DNA of 64,000 bases from Comamonadaceae bacterium (GTDB taxonomy: Bacteria > Pseudomonadota > Gammaproteobacteria > Burkholderiales > Burkholderiaceae_C): positions 1-64,000 of the forward strand of contig JAAFJC010000006.1 in NCBI GenBank assembly GCA_013297925.1, in the 5' to 3' direction. This document shows positions 26,750 to 35,949 of the stretch, one piece after another. The translations under genes were made by a program, and so were the position numbers. Each line of letters starts with the position of its first letter. The first letter of the stretch is position 1. The notes beneath the pieces are model-generated. The model saw only the letters and a list, made by a program, of their open reading frames with translations, was not told the DNA's origin and searched no databases.

Positions 26750-27975
26750 TTTTTCATCACCACCAATCCCTTGAGGTATTCCCCCTCGGGAAAGCGCATG
26801 GTGATCGGGTGATCAGGCGCGGCATTCAGATGCGCGGTGATGTAGCCGTCCACCCCCGCATCCATGGCAGCACCGGCCACAATTTTGTGGAACAGATCAG
26901 CGTCGATTCCGCCAGAGCAGCTGAAGGTGTAGAGCAAGCCGCCGGGCTCTAAGAGCTTGAAAGCGAGGCGATTGATGTCTTTGTAAGCCCGTGCCGCTCT
27001 TTCCGCATGCGCTGCTGAAGGCGCGAATTTGGGAGGGTCGAGAATGATCAGATCAAATGTCCGGCCTTCGGCGATGAATTGCCGCAGGGATGCGTTCACA
27101 TCGGCATCCATGAATTGCGCACTGCCATCTGCGAGCTGCGCCTCGAAGCCGTTGAGGGCGAGATTGGCTTTCGCTCTCTCCAGCGCCGGCCCAGAAGAAT
27201 CAATGCTGGTGATTTGCGCGCCCTCCAAAGCGCCGGCATCGCGCAAGCCGGTAAGCCCCGCCACGGTGAAGCCACCGGTGTAGCAATAGCAATTGAGCAT
27301 CCGGCGAAATTTCAGGCGGGCAGCTTCCTGCGCGAAGCGCTGGCGATTGTCGCGCTGATCCAGATAAAAGCCCGTTTTATGGCCCTCGGAAATGCTTACT
27401 TGCAGCTTCCAGGCATGCTCTTGAATCACCACCTCTTCCGCGCTTCCCTGCCCTGCGAGCCAACCCGTGGTTGGCGGCAAACCTTCCAAATTCCGGCTGC
27501 TTGCATCCGAGCGCTCGTAGAGTTTTTTCAAACCACTGGCTTCCAGCAATGCCGCTGCAATCAGCTTCTTTTGCCGCTCGGCGCCCGCTGATAAAAACTG
27601 CGCTACGAGCGTATCGCCATACTGATCCACGATCAAACCAGGCAGGCCATCGGCCTCACCGTGTACGAGGCGCACACCATCGCTCTCAATCGGGTTTTTA
27701 TAGCCCAAGCGCTTCCTCGCAGCCATGGATTGTGCGCAAAGCGCTACGAAAAAAGGAGCATCGATGCGCTGCGCCTCATCAAAGCTCCAGACCCGCGCGC
27801 GAATTTTGCTGCTCGGGCTGAAGGCTGCCCAAGCGAGGAATTTACCCTCTGAGCTCACCACACGTACCGTCTCGCCAGAATCGCCACCGCCCGAAGCCAG
27901 CGCGTTGTCGTAAATCCAAGAGTGGCCGCGCAAGAGCGCGCGCTCTTTGCCGGGGCGAAGGGTAATCGTTTTCAT
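26746..27975 (-). CDS. Class I SAM rRNA methyltransferase (RlmI-like)
   Basis: 409 residues. An N-terminal PUA-like domain (TLRPGKERALLRGHSWIYDNAL) and a Rossmann methyltransferase domain (LNCYCYTGGFTVAG ... LIILDPPKFAPSA ... TFSCSGGI) match the RlmI family, which makes m5C at 1962 of 23S rRNA. Start at 27975 is chosen from the family N-terminus. It overlaps cca by 4 bp. Confidence 0.93.
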   Translation of the reverse strand: MKTITLRPGKERALLRGHSWIYDNALASGGGDSGETVRVVSSEGKFLAWAAFSPSSKIRARVWSFDEAQRIDAPFFVALCAQSMAARKRLGYKNPIESDGVRLVHGEADGLPGLIVDQYGDTLVAQFLSAGAERQKKLIAAALLEASGLKKLYERSDASSRNLEGLPPTTGWLAGQGSAEEVVIQEHAWKLQVSISEGHKTGFYLDQRDNRQRFAQEAARLKFRRMLNCYCYTGGFTVAGLTGLRDAGALEGAQITSIDSSGPALERAKANLALNGFEAQLADGSAQFMDADVNASLRQFIAEGRTFDLIILDPPKFAPSAAHAERAARAYKDINRLAFKLLEPGGLLYTFSCSGGIDADLFHKIVAGAAMDAGVDGYITAHLNAAPDHPITMRFPEGEYLKGLVVMKK

Positions 27976-28014
27976 GCCCGTATTGTCGCGCATGAAACTC
28001 ACATCAGGCTGAAA

Positions 28015-28515
28015 TCAGCGGTTCTGCTTGAGCTCTTGGACGAAGCGGTCCCAGTGCGCCGTGGTGAGCAAAAAATCCATCCGCTCAATCGCTTTGGCCC
28101 AAACAGTGTGCTGGCCTTGACGCACTTCTTCATAAGCTTTGTGCACAATGGATTGCAGCGTCTCAAAAGAGACCAATTGCATATCCCAAGCTTCGCAGGT
28201 GCGCCTCTCCAGCTCGCGATAGTGATACAGCTGCACGATGCCAAAATGCCGCGAATCACGCAGGATCCGAGACCATAAATCATGCACTGCTTGGGGCGGC
28301 CCCTCGATCATTTGCACAAACACTTGATCGCTGTACATCAGCAAGCCCGTGATGTGATCCATCCTATTGAGGCAAGCAAAGCCGGTCGTGAAGGCTTGGA
28401 GGCCGTCCTCATCCATTGGATGCGGCGACAGGCTGCAGTAAAGGATTTGATCAATATCGAAATCTTGATCGGCATCACCCCGCAGAAATTTCTCTGCTGG
28501 CATCGGAGAATTCAT
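28015..28515 (-). CDS. BLUF-domain blue-light sensor
   Basis: About 166 residues, a BLUF domain with a short C-terminal extension. Key residues are in place: the flavin-contact Tyr in ILYCSLS, the Asn in CLNRMDHITGLL, the Gln in FVQMIEGP, and the switch Trp/Met segment in AWDMQLV. The pattern DLWSRILRDSRHFGI is conserved. The tail (residues past about 110) is short and has no output domain, so it probably signals through protein contacts. The start is uncertain; in-frame ATGs exist at 28515 and 28530. Confidence 0.82.
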   Translation of the reverse strand: MNSPMPAEKFLRGDADQDFDIDQILYCSLSPHPMDEDGLQAFTTGFACLNRMDHITGLLMYSDQVFVQMIEGPPQAVHDLWSRILRDSRHFGIVQLYHYRELERRTCEAWDMQLVSFETLQSIVHKAYEEVRQGQHTVWAKAIERMDFLLTTAHWDRFVQELKQNR

Positions 28516-28660
28516 GCCTTGCTCAATCATTGCCCATTTTTGGTGCAAACGAGGTTGAATAGCAAGCAACAACTTCTCAAAAAACCAGACTTTGCATGCC
28601 TGATAGCTTAGCGCCACTTAAATTAGCAAAAAAACAACATTCAACAAATCGATCATGCCA

Positions 28661-29647
28661 TCAATTGCGCTTGGCGCGGGGATGCGCAGCATCGTAAGCC
28701 TTGGCCAAATGCTGAAAATCCAAACGCGTGTAAACCTGCGTGGTGCTGATATTGGCATGCCCCAGCAGCTCCTGCACGGCGCGCAAATCTTGGCTGGATT
28801 GCAGCAGATGGCTGGCAAAGCTGTGGCGCAGCATATGCGGATGGACCGCCTGCGCGAGGCCTGCTTGCTGGCTTCTTGATTTGAGCCGTTGCCAGACCAT
28901 CGCACTCGTCATGCGCAAGCCGCGCGGCGAGAGGAAAAGCGCGAGATCGCCACTCGGGTCTTTGGTTTTTTGTGCTTCTTGGCTTTTCGCGCTGAGCTTG
29001 ATCAACAGCTCTGATCGCATCGGCAGCCAGCGCTGCATCGCTTCTGCCGATTTTCTGCCCAAAGGCACGCTGCGGCTTTTGCTGCCCTTACCAATCACGT
29101 GCACTTCACCCGCTGAGAGATCGATATAGCCTTTGAGTTGCTGTTGGCCAGCTTGCGAGGAGCGAATATCCAAATTCACCAGCTCACTCACTCGCAGGCC
29201 TGAGCCATAGAGTAGCTCGGTGAGCGCGGCGTCGCGGGCTTCTAGCGCTGGATCGAAATCTGCCGCTTCTTTCAAGCCTTCAAAACTGGCCAGCTGTACC
29301 GCTTGATCTACCGGCAACGCTTTTGGCAAAGGTTTGGGCTGCTTGGGAGCGCGCACGTCTTGCACAGGATTGGCAGCGATCTCGTCTTCTCTGCCTAGCC
29401 AAGTGTAAAAACCGCGCCAACCTGAAAGAATCAACGCAATGCCGCGCCCACTGCGCCCGCCGCTGTGCATTTGCGCCACCCAGCGGCGGATGTGCGCGTT
29501 GTGGACTTGGGTAAGCTCTAATTTCGCTGCGTCCGCATTGGTTTGCAGTTTGGCTAAATCCTCGGTATACAGAGCAAGCGTGCGCTCAGCAAGGCGCTTT
29601 TCAACGCGGCAATGCCTGAGATAGGCGTCGATCAGTTCGTGAGCCAT
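28661..29647 (-). CDS. xerC: Tyrosine recombinase XerC
   Basis: 328 residues. N-terminal core-binding domain (YLRHCRVEKRLAERTLALY), and a catalytic domain with the full set: Arg in GSGLRVSELV, Lys in GKGSKSRSVP, His-x-x-Arg in HPHMLRHSFASHLL, His in LLGHANIST, and nucleophile Tyr in TTQVYTRLDF. It resolves chromosome dimers at dif with XerD. It lies just downstream of a DUF484 gene, the standard dapF-DUF484-xerC arrangement. Confidence 0.95.
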   Translation of the reverse strand: MAHELIDAYLRHCRVEKRLAERTLALYTEDLAKLQTNADAAKLELTQVHNAHIRRWVAQMHSGGRSGRGIALILSGWRGFYTWLGREDEIAANPVQDVRAPKQPKPLPKALPVDQAVQLASFEGLKEAADFDPALEARDAALTELLYGSGLRVSELVNLDIRSSQAGQQQLKGYIDLSAGEVHVIGKGSKSRSVPLGRKSAEAMQRWLPMRSELLIKLSAKSQEAQKTKDPSGDLALFLSPRGLRMTSAMVWQRLKSRSQQAGLAQAVHPHMLRHSFASHLLQSSQDLRAVQELLGHANISTTQVYTRLDFQHLAKAYDAAHPRAKRN

Positions 29648-29668
29648 CGCAGACAGGCTCGCTGATTT

Positions 29669-30352
29669 TTAGCCACGTAGCCGCGACAATGCTGCGCTGG
29701 TAAGCTCGCCAATGCGCTCCAAGAAATCCGTGCCCATGCCGGCGTTGAAGCGCTGAGGATCGGGCGAGGCAAGCACGAGCATGCCAAAGGCTTCTATCGC
29801 CGCCCCTGCGCGAAGCGGAATCAGCGCGAGTGAGCTGGCAAGCTCTGGTTGATCGAGCCAAGTGGCTGCTTCGAAATTGGAATTTACACCGCAATAGGGC
29901 AGCTGCAGCGACGAAGCAAAAGCCTTGGCATCATCACTCACACCGGTGGCAAATTCTTCCTCAGAAAACAAGCCGTTCACACCCCAAATTTTGATCGCCA
30001 CTTGCGGCACAAGGAATTGGCTTTTGAGCTCATGCGACACCGTGGTGGGCAGATCTATCGCTTGCTGGGTGAGTAGCAAACTGCGCGTCCACTTTTGCAG
30101 TTTATCGGCAATCATCACATTCTCGTTGCCATGGCGCACCATCTCCATGATGCGGCCTTCCAGCGATTTGATCTTCTCGCGCAGCATCTCCGCTTGGCGC
30201 TCTTGCAAGCTCACGGCGCGCTTGCCGTGCTGGGAAAAGAGCTGGATTGAAGACAGCGTCTCGGCATGGCGCTCGAAGAATTCTGGATTGCCGCTCAAGT
30301 AGTTAGCAATATCGTCTTCGGTGATCGGCGGCACGTCTTGTTCTTGCGACAT
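29669..30352 (-). CDS. DUF484 family protein
   Basis: 227 residues, GAF-like in its C-terminal part. Seen: ITEDDIANYLSGNPEFFERHAETL, then SLQERQAEMLREKIKSLEGR as a coiled-coil, then FGMLVLASPDPQRFNAGMGTDFLERIGEL. The RBS CAGGAG stands before the ATG at 30352 and itself lies inside a short repeated element (see the repeat at 30357). Role unknown; the conserved dapF-DUF484-xerC neighbourhood is typical. Confidence 0.9.
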   Translation of the reverse strand: MSQEQDVPPITEDDIANYLSGNPEFFERHAETLSSIQLFSQHGKRAVSLQERQAEMLREKIKSLEGRIMEMVRHGNENVMIADKLQKWTRSLLLTQQAIDLPTTVSHELKSQFLVPQVAIKIWGVNGLFSEEEFATGVSDDAKAFASSLQLPYCGVNSNFEAATWLDQPELASSLALIPLRAGAAIEAFGMLVLASPDPQRFNAGMGTDFLERIGELTSAALSRLRG

Positions 30353-30356
30353 GAGA

Positions 30357-30377
30357 GTAGCTCCTGAATTTGTAGCA
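30357..30377 (-). repeat. Short repeat (GCTACAAATTCAGGAG), copy holding the DUF484 gene RBS
   Basis: In gene sense TGCTACAAATTCAGGAGCTAC. It matches 48802-48822 at 18 of 21 positions. Here it carries the CAGGAG ribosome binding site; read through, it would encode ATNSGAT. Confidence 0.6.
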
Positions 30378-30401
30378 GACGCTATCTTAAACCGTTTTCG
30401 C

Positions 30402-31301
30402 TCAGTCAGGAATCTCAACCGAACCTTCAAAAACAGTGACGGCTGGCCCTGTAAGAAGTACTTTGGCTTGTAGCCCTTCAGTGGCAAATGGCCATTCAAT
30501 CGAAAGCAGGCCGCCACGGGTGTATACATCCACCTTTGCATCCAGCAAGCCAAGCCGAATACCAGCCACCACCGCCGCACAAGCGCCCGTACCGCAAGCC
30601 AGAGTCTCACCCGCGCCGCGCTCATAAACGCGCAGCTTGATCGCGCTGCGGTTGATCATTTGCATGAAGCCGGCATTGACGCGGCGCGCAAAGGCAGGAT
30701 GCGTTTGCATCCACTCGCCCAGCTCATGCACCGGCGCGGTTTCCACATCCTGCACCACCTGCACGGCATGCGGGTTGCCCATCGAGAGCACGGTGACGGG
30801 ATTGTTGGTTGCTATTGATTCAGTAGCTTTCTGCGCAGATTCTATGCCGGCTAGTTGCCATTTTTGCCATGAATTTACCAATTCAGGGCTTGCATACGCT
30901 GCATCAAAGGGCACATCACTCAGCTCAAAGCATGGCGCACCCATATCCACCGTCACACGGCCATCGGCCTGCTCCGTCAGGATCAGAGTGTTGTTCACCG
31001 TCTTCACGCGAACGGAGGTTTTATTCGTCAGCCCTTTGCTGCGCACATAACGCACAAAGCAACGCGCACCATTGCCGCAATGCTCTACTTCCCCGCCATC
31101 GTTGTTGTGAATCACATATTCAAAATCAAACTCAGCAGAAGGCGCGGCGCGCACAGACAGGATTTGATCTGCGCCGACGCCGAAATGTCGGTCGCCCAGA
31201 AATTTGTATTGCGCGGCACTTAAGCCCAACAGGCCGTGCGTCTCATCAAGCACAACAAAATCATTGCCCGCGCCTTGCATTTTGGTGAAATTAACTCGCA
31301 T
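30402..31301 (-). CDS. dapF: Diaminopimelate epimerase
   Basis: 299 residues, slightly longer than the usual 275-285. [20 protein letters not shown] starts the protein; the active-site Cys pair is in [13 protein letters not shown] and [16 protein letters not shown]. It converts LL- to meso-diaminopimelate for lysine and cell wall. Extra residues ([17 protein letters not shown]) between the two halves come from a repeat copy read in frame. The start at 31301 is set by the family. Confidence 0.96.
   Translation of the reverse strand: MRVNFTKMQGAGNDFVVLDETHGLLGLSAAQYKFLGDRHFGVGADQILSVRAAPSAEFDFEYVIHNNDGGEVEHCGNGARCFVRYVRSKGLTNKTSVRVKTVNNTLILTEQADGRVTVDMGAPCFELSDVPFDAAYASPELVNSWQKWQLAGIESAQKATESIATNNPVTVLSMGNPHAVQVVQDVETAPVHELGEWMQTHPAFARRVNAGFMQMINRSAIKLRVYERGAGETLACGTGACAAVVAGIRLGLLDAKVDVYTRGGLLSIEWPFATEGLQAKVLLTGPAVTVFEGSVEIPD
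30811..30860 (+). repeat. Interspersed repeat, copy in dapF
   Basis: GCTATTGATTCAGTAGC, then CTGCGCAGATTCTATGCCGGC as a consensus tail. It lies antisense to dapF and is read there as [17 protein letters not shown]. Confidence 0.85.
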
Positions 31302-31308
31302 AGAGCGA

Positions 31309-31854
31309 TTATCCTGCGAGGAAGCTCTTCGCGTTGTCGATAGCCGCAGCATCCGCTTCCACTGCTTTGGGCGGCCCACCTTTGCCCCATAGCACGCCGC
31401 CCCACGTCATACTCAAGAATTTGGCGCAGAGCTCGGTGCTGTCGATCATGGGCTGGGCTTTGGCGCGGTCGCCGCTGGTGGTGATAAGGCTCAGGGTTTT
31501 CTTCGCCATTTCGCCTTTGAAATCTACGCCAGGAATGCGCATCCAAGCGCTCCAGTGATCGAGATAGGTTTTAAGAGTTGCGGGAAAGCTATACCAGTAC
31601 ACGGGCGTGACAAGCACGAGATTGTTGCAGGCGATGGTGGCATCAAGCAAGGTTTTCATGTCACCCGTCGGCATCGGGTATTGCCCGGCCGTATGGCGCA
31701 GATCAACAAATGGCTCCAACTGCATTTTCGCAAGACGCAGCCACTGCTGCTCAGCGGGGAGTGCGGCAGCAGCTTGGCGTGCAAGCCATTCGGTATTGCC
31801 CAGATGGCCGCTTTCGCGGGCAGTCGCGACGAGGAAAAGTGTCTTCATAGTCAT
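31309..31854 (-). CDS. Flavodoxin-like NAD(P)H-dependent oxidoreductase
   Basis: 181 residues. The flavodoxin fold is shown by [21 protein letters not shown], then [24 protein letters not shown] and [18 protein letters not shown]. It resembles FMN-dependent quinone or azo reductases. Start is at 31854 or 31848. It lies 7 bp upstream of dapF in the same direction (dapF follows on the minus strand) and 5 bp after the PNPOx-like gene. Confidence 0.85.
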   Translation of the reverse strand: MTMKTLFLVATARESGHLGNTEWLARQAAAALPAEQQWLRLAKMQLEPFVDLRHTAGQYPMPTGDMKTLLDATIACNNLVLVTPVYWYSFPATLKTYLDHWSAWMRIPGVDFKGEMAKKTLSLITTSGDRAKAQPMIDSTELCAKFLSMTWGGVLWGKGGPPKAVEADAAAIDNAKSFLAG

Positions 31855-31859
31855 GGCTA

Positions 31860-32354
31860 TTATTCCAAATCATCGGCTGTGAGGGCATAGGCCTTGCCAA
31901 AACCGGCGTTGAGGCTGGCGCGTTGGGGCATCAAGCGCCAAAAATCAAAGTCAGCGAAATCAGCGTACATTGCCGCCCCGGGATGCCGTTTGAGAAACTG
32001 TGCTTTTGCTGCAGCGCGTTTTTCAGAAGAAACCTTTTGCGCAATGCTCACAACGGTGATGCGCGGATAGCGCAATGGATCACCCTCGCCTGCTTCACCT
32101 AAAAGCAAGGAGCAGCGCATGTCCGCCTCCAATGCTCCGTAGTGTGCCGATAAACGCGAAATCAAGATCAACGGTGTGCCATCCACATCAACGCCCAATG
32201 AAACACGTGAAGCCAGTGGCCAACCCGTGCCAGGCTCCAAGGTGGCCAATGCGCCATGCGTGCTCTCACGCACGAAAGCACATGCCTGCAAGCGAGCCGC
32301 ATCATCCGTTTCTCTCAGGACTTGCGGTTTGTCAGGCTGACTAGACTGTGACAT
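31860..32354 (-). CDS. Pyridoxamine 5'-phosphate oxidase-like (HugZ-type) flavoprotein
   Basis: 164 residues. A split-barrel FMN-binding fold is indicated by STHGALATLEPGTGWPLASRVSLGVDVDGTPL (shown in parts: ATLEPGTGWPLASRVSL) and ILISRLSAHYGALEADMRCSLLLGE. The C-terminal ADFDFWRLMPQRASLNAGFG is typical of the HugZ group, some of which degrade heme. It overlaps the SbmA-like gene by 14 bp. The exact substrate is unknown. Confidence 0.82.
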   Translation of the reverse strand: MSQSSQPDKPQVLRETDDAARLQACAFVRESTHGALATLEPGTGWPLASRVSLGVDVDGTPLILISRLSAHYGALEADMRCSLLLGEAGEGDPLRYPRITVVSIAQKVSSEKRAAAKAQFLKRHPGAAMYADFADFDFWRLMPQRASLNAGFGKAYALTADDLE

Positions 32355-33363
32355 GCATCACCACAGCTTCGCCTTCTGAAGGCGTATCTGGTGCATTGCG
32401 AATCGCCAGCTCGAACGCTTTCAGGCGCTTGTACACCGAGATCAATTCCACAATCGTGCTCCAGCTGTTCACGAGGAACTGGAACGAGCCTTCGACGCGC
32501 TCAAAGACATTGGAGATTTGCTGCATCAAGCCAAGCGTAATGGTGCCAGCTAGCAAGCCGGGTGACATCGCCAATAGCGGGATCAAGCCACTGTATTGCA
32601 AATAGAAGAAGCGCGCCACATCAAAATAGGCGTAGTGAAAGAACAAACGGAAGTGATTGAAACGCACCTGTGTCCAAATATCTGCCAGCGTCGGTGGCGT
32701 CGCACGATTCGGATCGTCTTCGCCCAGCACCAGCTCCTTGCGATAAGCTGCCTCGACCTTTTGATTGTTGAACTCTAGGCCGGGTAGTTTCATGCCTACT
32801 GTCGCTAAAAGCACAGTTCCGAAAATCGCAGACATCAAGGCAGTCCAGACCAAAGATTGGCTCACAGCACCAATGAAAGGCAGCTCGGGGACTTTGGCGG
32901 AAAGCGTCCAAAGAATCGGCAAGAAAGCCACGAGCGTCATGATTGAGCGCATGAAGCTCACGCCTAAGCCTTCCATGATTTTGGCAAAGCGGTAGGTATC
33001 ATCTTGCACCCGCTGTGATGCACCCTCAATGTGGCGCACCTTATGCCAATTGGCGGTATAGAACTCAGTAAGCGCCGTGCGCCAGCGAAACACCCAGTGC
33101 TTCACAAAAAATTCCAACAGCACCGCAACACCTACAAAAATGCCTGCGATCTTGGCAAACACCAAGACTTGGCCATAAAACTCCTTTGCAGAGCTGCTGC
33201 CGGGCTTTTGCAAGATGCGCTGGATGTAGTCGTAGAACTCCCCATACCAACTGTTGAGCTCCACAGTGAGCTGCACCTTGTACCAAGTCACCCCCAAAAT
33301 GAGCGCACCGCCTACCCATGCCCAAAGCAACCATTTTCGGTTGCGAAAAAAAGACTGAAACAT
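32341..33363 (-). CDS. SbmA/BacA-like peptide transporter
   Basis: 340 residues with about 6-7 membrane spans and no nucleotide-binding domain. FRWRTALTEFYTANWHKVRHIEGASQRVQDDT is the SbmA/BacA signature (partial: HIEGASQRVQDD). It resembles the proton-driven uptake transporter that takes in proline-rich peptides and bleomycin. The RBS GGAG precedes the ATG at 33363. It is divergent from the Nudix-MBL gene with 48 bp between them. Confidence 0.85.
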   Translation of the reverse strand: MFQSFFRNRKWLLWAWVGGALILGVTWYKVQLTVELNSWYGEFYDYIQRILQKPGSSSAKEFYGQVLVFAKIAGIFVGVAVLLEFFVKHWVFRWRTALTEFYTANWHKVRHIEGASQRVQDDTYRFAKIMEGLGVSFMRSIMTLVAFLPILWTLSAKVPELPFIGAVSQSLVWTALMSAIFGTVLLATVGMKLPGLEFNNQKVEAAYRKELVLGEDDPNRATPPTLADIWTQVRFNHFRLFFHYAYFDVARFFYLQYSGLIPLLAMSPGLLAGTITLGLMQQISNVFERVEGSFQFLVNSWSTIVELISVYKRLKAFELAIRNAPDTPSEGEAVVMHVTV

Positions 33364-33411
33364 AGCGAGCTCCTTGTAGCAAAATGCTGATATCTTTTGC
33401 GAATTTAACCT

Positions 33412-35235
33412 ATGCCACGCTTTGACGCTCTGATTCACCCGCCGAAGTTAATTGCGCCCTTGCTCAAAGCGGCGACAGTGCTGCTGCTGCGCGATGGAGA
33501 TCAAGGCCTAGAAGTGCTCATGACGCGGCGTTCACTCAAGGCCAGTTTTGCGCCAGGTGCTTATGTGTTTCCCGGCGGCGGCATTGAAGAAGAAGATGAG
33601 CGACACGCCATCAATGCCCGTTTTGAATTAGCCAATACGCAAGGAAGCACACGGAATTTCGTGGCGATTCGAGCCTCTCAACCGCCCACGCACACTTGCT
33701 GGGCGCTTGCTGCGATTCGCGAAAGCTTTGAGGAGCTAGGCATCGTGTTGGCCAAGCAAGCCAATGGGCAATGGGTCACGCAAGAGCAGATCGGCCAACT
33801 GGATCGCCACGCCAATTTTTATCTACAAACTCAGGCGCTTGGGTTGACGCTGGCTGCCAATGAGGTTTTCTTGCTGGCGCATTGGATCACGGATCGCGAT
33901 ATGCCCAAGCGCTTTGAAGTGCCGTTTTTGGTAGCCTGCATGCCACCGGGCCAAACCCCAGTGGCTGACGAAAAAGAACAATTCGCGCCGGAATGGGTGC
34001 GGCCGCAAGATGCGCTCAGTCGGCATGAGGCAGGCCAGTTTTTCATGATTTTCCCTACGATTCGCACGCTTCAAAAACTCAACGCTTACAGCCGCACGGA
34101 CGATGTGATGAAAGCCTGCGCCAGCGAAAAGCCCCTGTGGACGAGCTGTCCGCGCGCTGGGCTCATGCATGGCAAAGAAGTGCGTTTCATGGAGCACGAG
34201 AGCGCTTTTGGTGAGCTGTCGATGGTGGCGCCTTATGGGCAGATAGCGCACGAACTCGCGTGGCAGCATGAAGAGCCCGTGCGCTTGCTCAAGCATGTGA
34301 TGCGCCTGACCGCACCCAACCCCGGCATGATGACGGGGCCAGGCACCAACACTTACATCGTGGGCACGCCAGAGAAAGGCTATCTCGTGATCGATCCTGG
34401 GCCTGATTCTGCCGCGCACATCGAGCGCATCATGCGTGCAACCAGCGGCGATGTGGTGGCTATTTTGTGCACCCATTCTCATGCGGATCACTCGCCAGCG
34501 GCCAAGCCTTTGCAAGCGCGCGTGGTAGAGGCAAGCAATACAGTTCCGATGGCGCTCACTTCTGAATTTGCCAAGCATATTTGTCCCATTCTCGGTTTGC
34601 CCAGCAGCGTGACAGCGCGCGACGATGCTTGGTTTGAGCCAGATGTGGTGCTACGAAATACGGAGCAGCTTGCGCCCTATTTCCGCCGACCATACGATGA
34701 AACACCTTATGAAATCAGCTTGCAAGTGATCTACACGCCGGGCCACGCGGCCAATCATCTTTGCTTGATTTCTCCTGAAGATGGCTTGCTCTTTTCTGGC
34801 GACCACGTCTTGAACGGCAGCACCACGGTGATCGATCCACCCGATGGTGACATGACGGCTTATTTGGATTCTTTAGAGACGCTGCAGGCGCTTTGCCAGT
34901 TGCATGATTTGCGCTTTGTTTTGCCTGCCCACGGCTATGTGCTGAGCATGTGTGATGCGGCTCTTTCGTCCTCCACCCAGAGCGATGAGCCAGGCAGCTC
35001 TGTGCGTGAGAGCGATTTGCATGATGCACGCGGCGGCGCTTACCGAGCAATCACTGCACTGAAGAATCATCGCCTGCATCGAGAGGCCAAAATTGTGGCA
35101 GCGATGAAGCAGCGTCCTGGCGCTAGCGTCGAGGATCTACTGCCCTTGGCCTATGACGATGTGGATTCCAAGCTTTGGCCTGTTGCCAGCCGTTCCTTAG
35201 CGGCTCATGTGCAGAGAATTACCCAAAAAGAGTAA
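33412..35235 (+). CDS. Nudix hydrolase fused to a metallo-beta-lactamase domain
   Basis: 607 residues with two domains. Residues 1-250 are Nudix-like: GAYVFPGGGIEEEDE, then RESFEELGI after an insertion of about 40 residues, a split Nudix box as in NUDT7/19-like proteins. Residues 300-600 are a metallo-beta-lactamase: PNPGMMTGPGTNTYIVG, HSHADHSPA (HxHxDH), TPGHAANHLCLI, FSGDHVLNGSTTVIDPPDG, LPAHGYVL. The second half resembles LACTB2-like hydrolases. Possibly acts on CoA-type or RNA-type substrates; that is inference only. Other bacteria carry these as separate proteins. Confidence 0.88.
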   Translation: MPRFDALIHPPKLIAPLLKAATVLLLRDGDQGLEVLMTRRSLKASFAPGAYVFPGGGIEEEDERHAINARFELANTQGSTRNFVAIRASQPPTHTCWALAAIRESFEELGIVLAKQANGQWVTQEQIGQLDRHANFYLQTQALGLTLAANEVFLLAHWITDRDMPKRFEVPFLVACMPPGQTPVADEKEQFAPEWVRPQDALSRHEAGQFFMIFPTIRTLQKLNAYSRTDDVMKACASEKPLWTSCPRAGLMHGKEVRFMEHESAFGELSMVAPYGQIAHELAWQHEEPVRLLKHVMRLTAPNPGMMTGPGTNTYIVGTPEKGYLVIDPGPDSAAHIERIMRATSGDVVAILCTHSHADHSPAAKPLQARVVEASNTVPMALTSEFAKHICPILGLPSSVTARDDAWFEPDVVLRNTEQLAPYFRRPYDETPYEISLQVIYTPGHAANHLCLISPEDGLLFSGDHVLNGSTTVIDPPDGDMTAYLDSLETLQALCQLHDLRFVLPAHGYVLSMCDAALSSSTQSDEPGSSVRESDLHDARGGAYRAITALKNHRLHREAKIVAAMKQRPGASVEDLLPLAYDDVDSKLWPVASRSLAAHVQRITQKE

Positions 35236-35359
35236 TTTGTTACACAAAAGTAAGACTTTCGTTGGATTGCGTGATTTCCCTCTTGTGTTTACAGTACTGC
35301 TAACAAGTAGTAACAAGCACATATTTCAACTTTGGGCAAGGTAAAGAGGGATCATCGGC

Positions 35360-35908
35360 ATGAACAGCAACACAACAGAAGCAGCACAGCCTGTATTTGA
35401 GCCAGGCAGAGCAGAGAAATTCAGGCAAGGTATTCGCGAGATCAGTGAATCAGCCGAGGCCTTACTCACAGGTTTGCGCCAGCGCGGCGCACCGCATGCA
35501 TTGTTGGGCGGCCAACTGGCAGGTCTTTTAAAACACTTGCGCCAACAGCGCACCTATTCCATGGATTTGGCAATGGGCTTAGCCTTGAGCTCGCAGTTTG
35601 ATGCCTACATCAAAGCATTGGGAAACCTGCGTGCTACCGTAGCGCAATGGCTCACCGTGCATGCTGTGAATCCCCGCTCGATTGAAGTTGAAGCCACAGA
35701 CTTTGAAATGCAGTGCTTCAGCACTTTGGGTGCTGGTTTGATGTGGCTTGAAAGCTTAAACCCAGGCAGCATTCGCGATAGCATGGTGACAGATTCGCAA
35801 ATGCTGTCTTTGATGTTTGGTGTGCAAAATGCCCAAGCCGAAGACATCACTGATCAAGTGCAGCACGATTGGAATGAATACAACGAGATGGCAGAAGCCA
35901 CCGCTTAA
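35360..35908 (+). CDS. Hypothetical cytoplasmic protein
   Basis: 182 residues. No membrane span or signal. Helical pattern with GRAEKFRQGIREISESAEALLTG and AQWLTVHAVNPRSIEVEATDFEMQ (shown in part: VHAVNPRSIEVEATDF). Ends acidic (DQVQHDWNEYNEMAEATA). I do not recognise the family. It sits alone between the Nudix-MBL gene and the YeiH gene, with a 124-bp upstream gap that should carry its promoter. Confidence 0.7.
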   Translation: MNSNTTEAAQPVFEPGRAEKFRQGIREISESAEALLTGLRQRGAPHALLGGQLAGLLKHLRQQRTYSMDLAMGLALSSQFDAYIKALGNLRATVAQWLTVHAVNPRSIEVEATDFEMQCFSTLGAGLMWLESLNPGSIRDSMVTDSQMLSLMFGVQNAQAEDITDQVQHDWNEYNEMAEATA

Positions 35909-35949
35909 CATCTGAATGATGTAGCTGAGCCAGGCGGGTCTGCGGTACA

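Noticed and set aside
33823-34578. 251-codon minus-strand frame inside the Nudix/MBL gene
   Set aside because: Antisense to strong plus-strand catalytic motifs.
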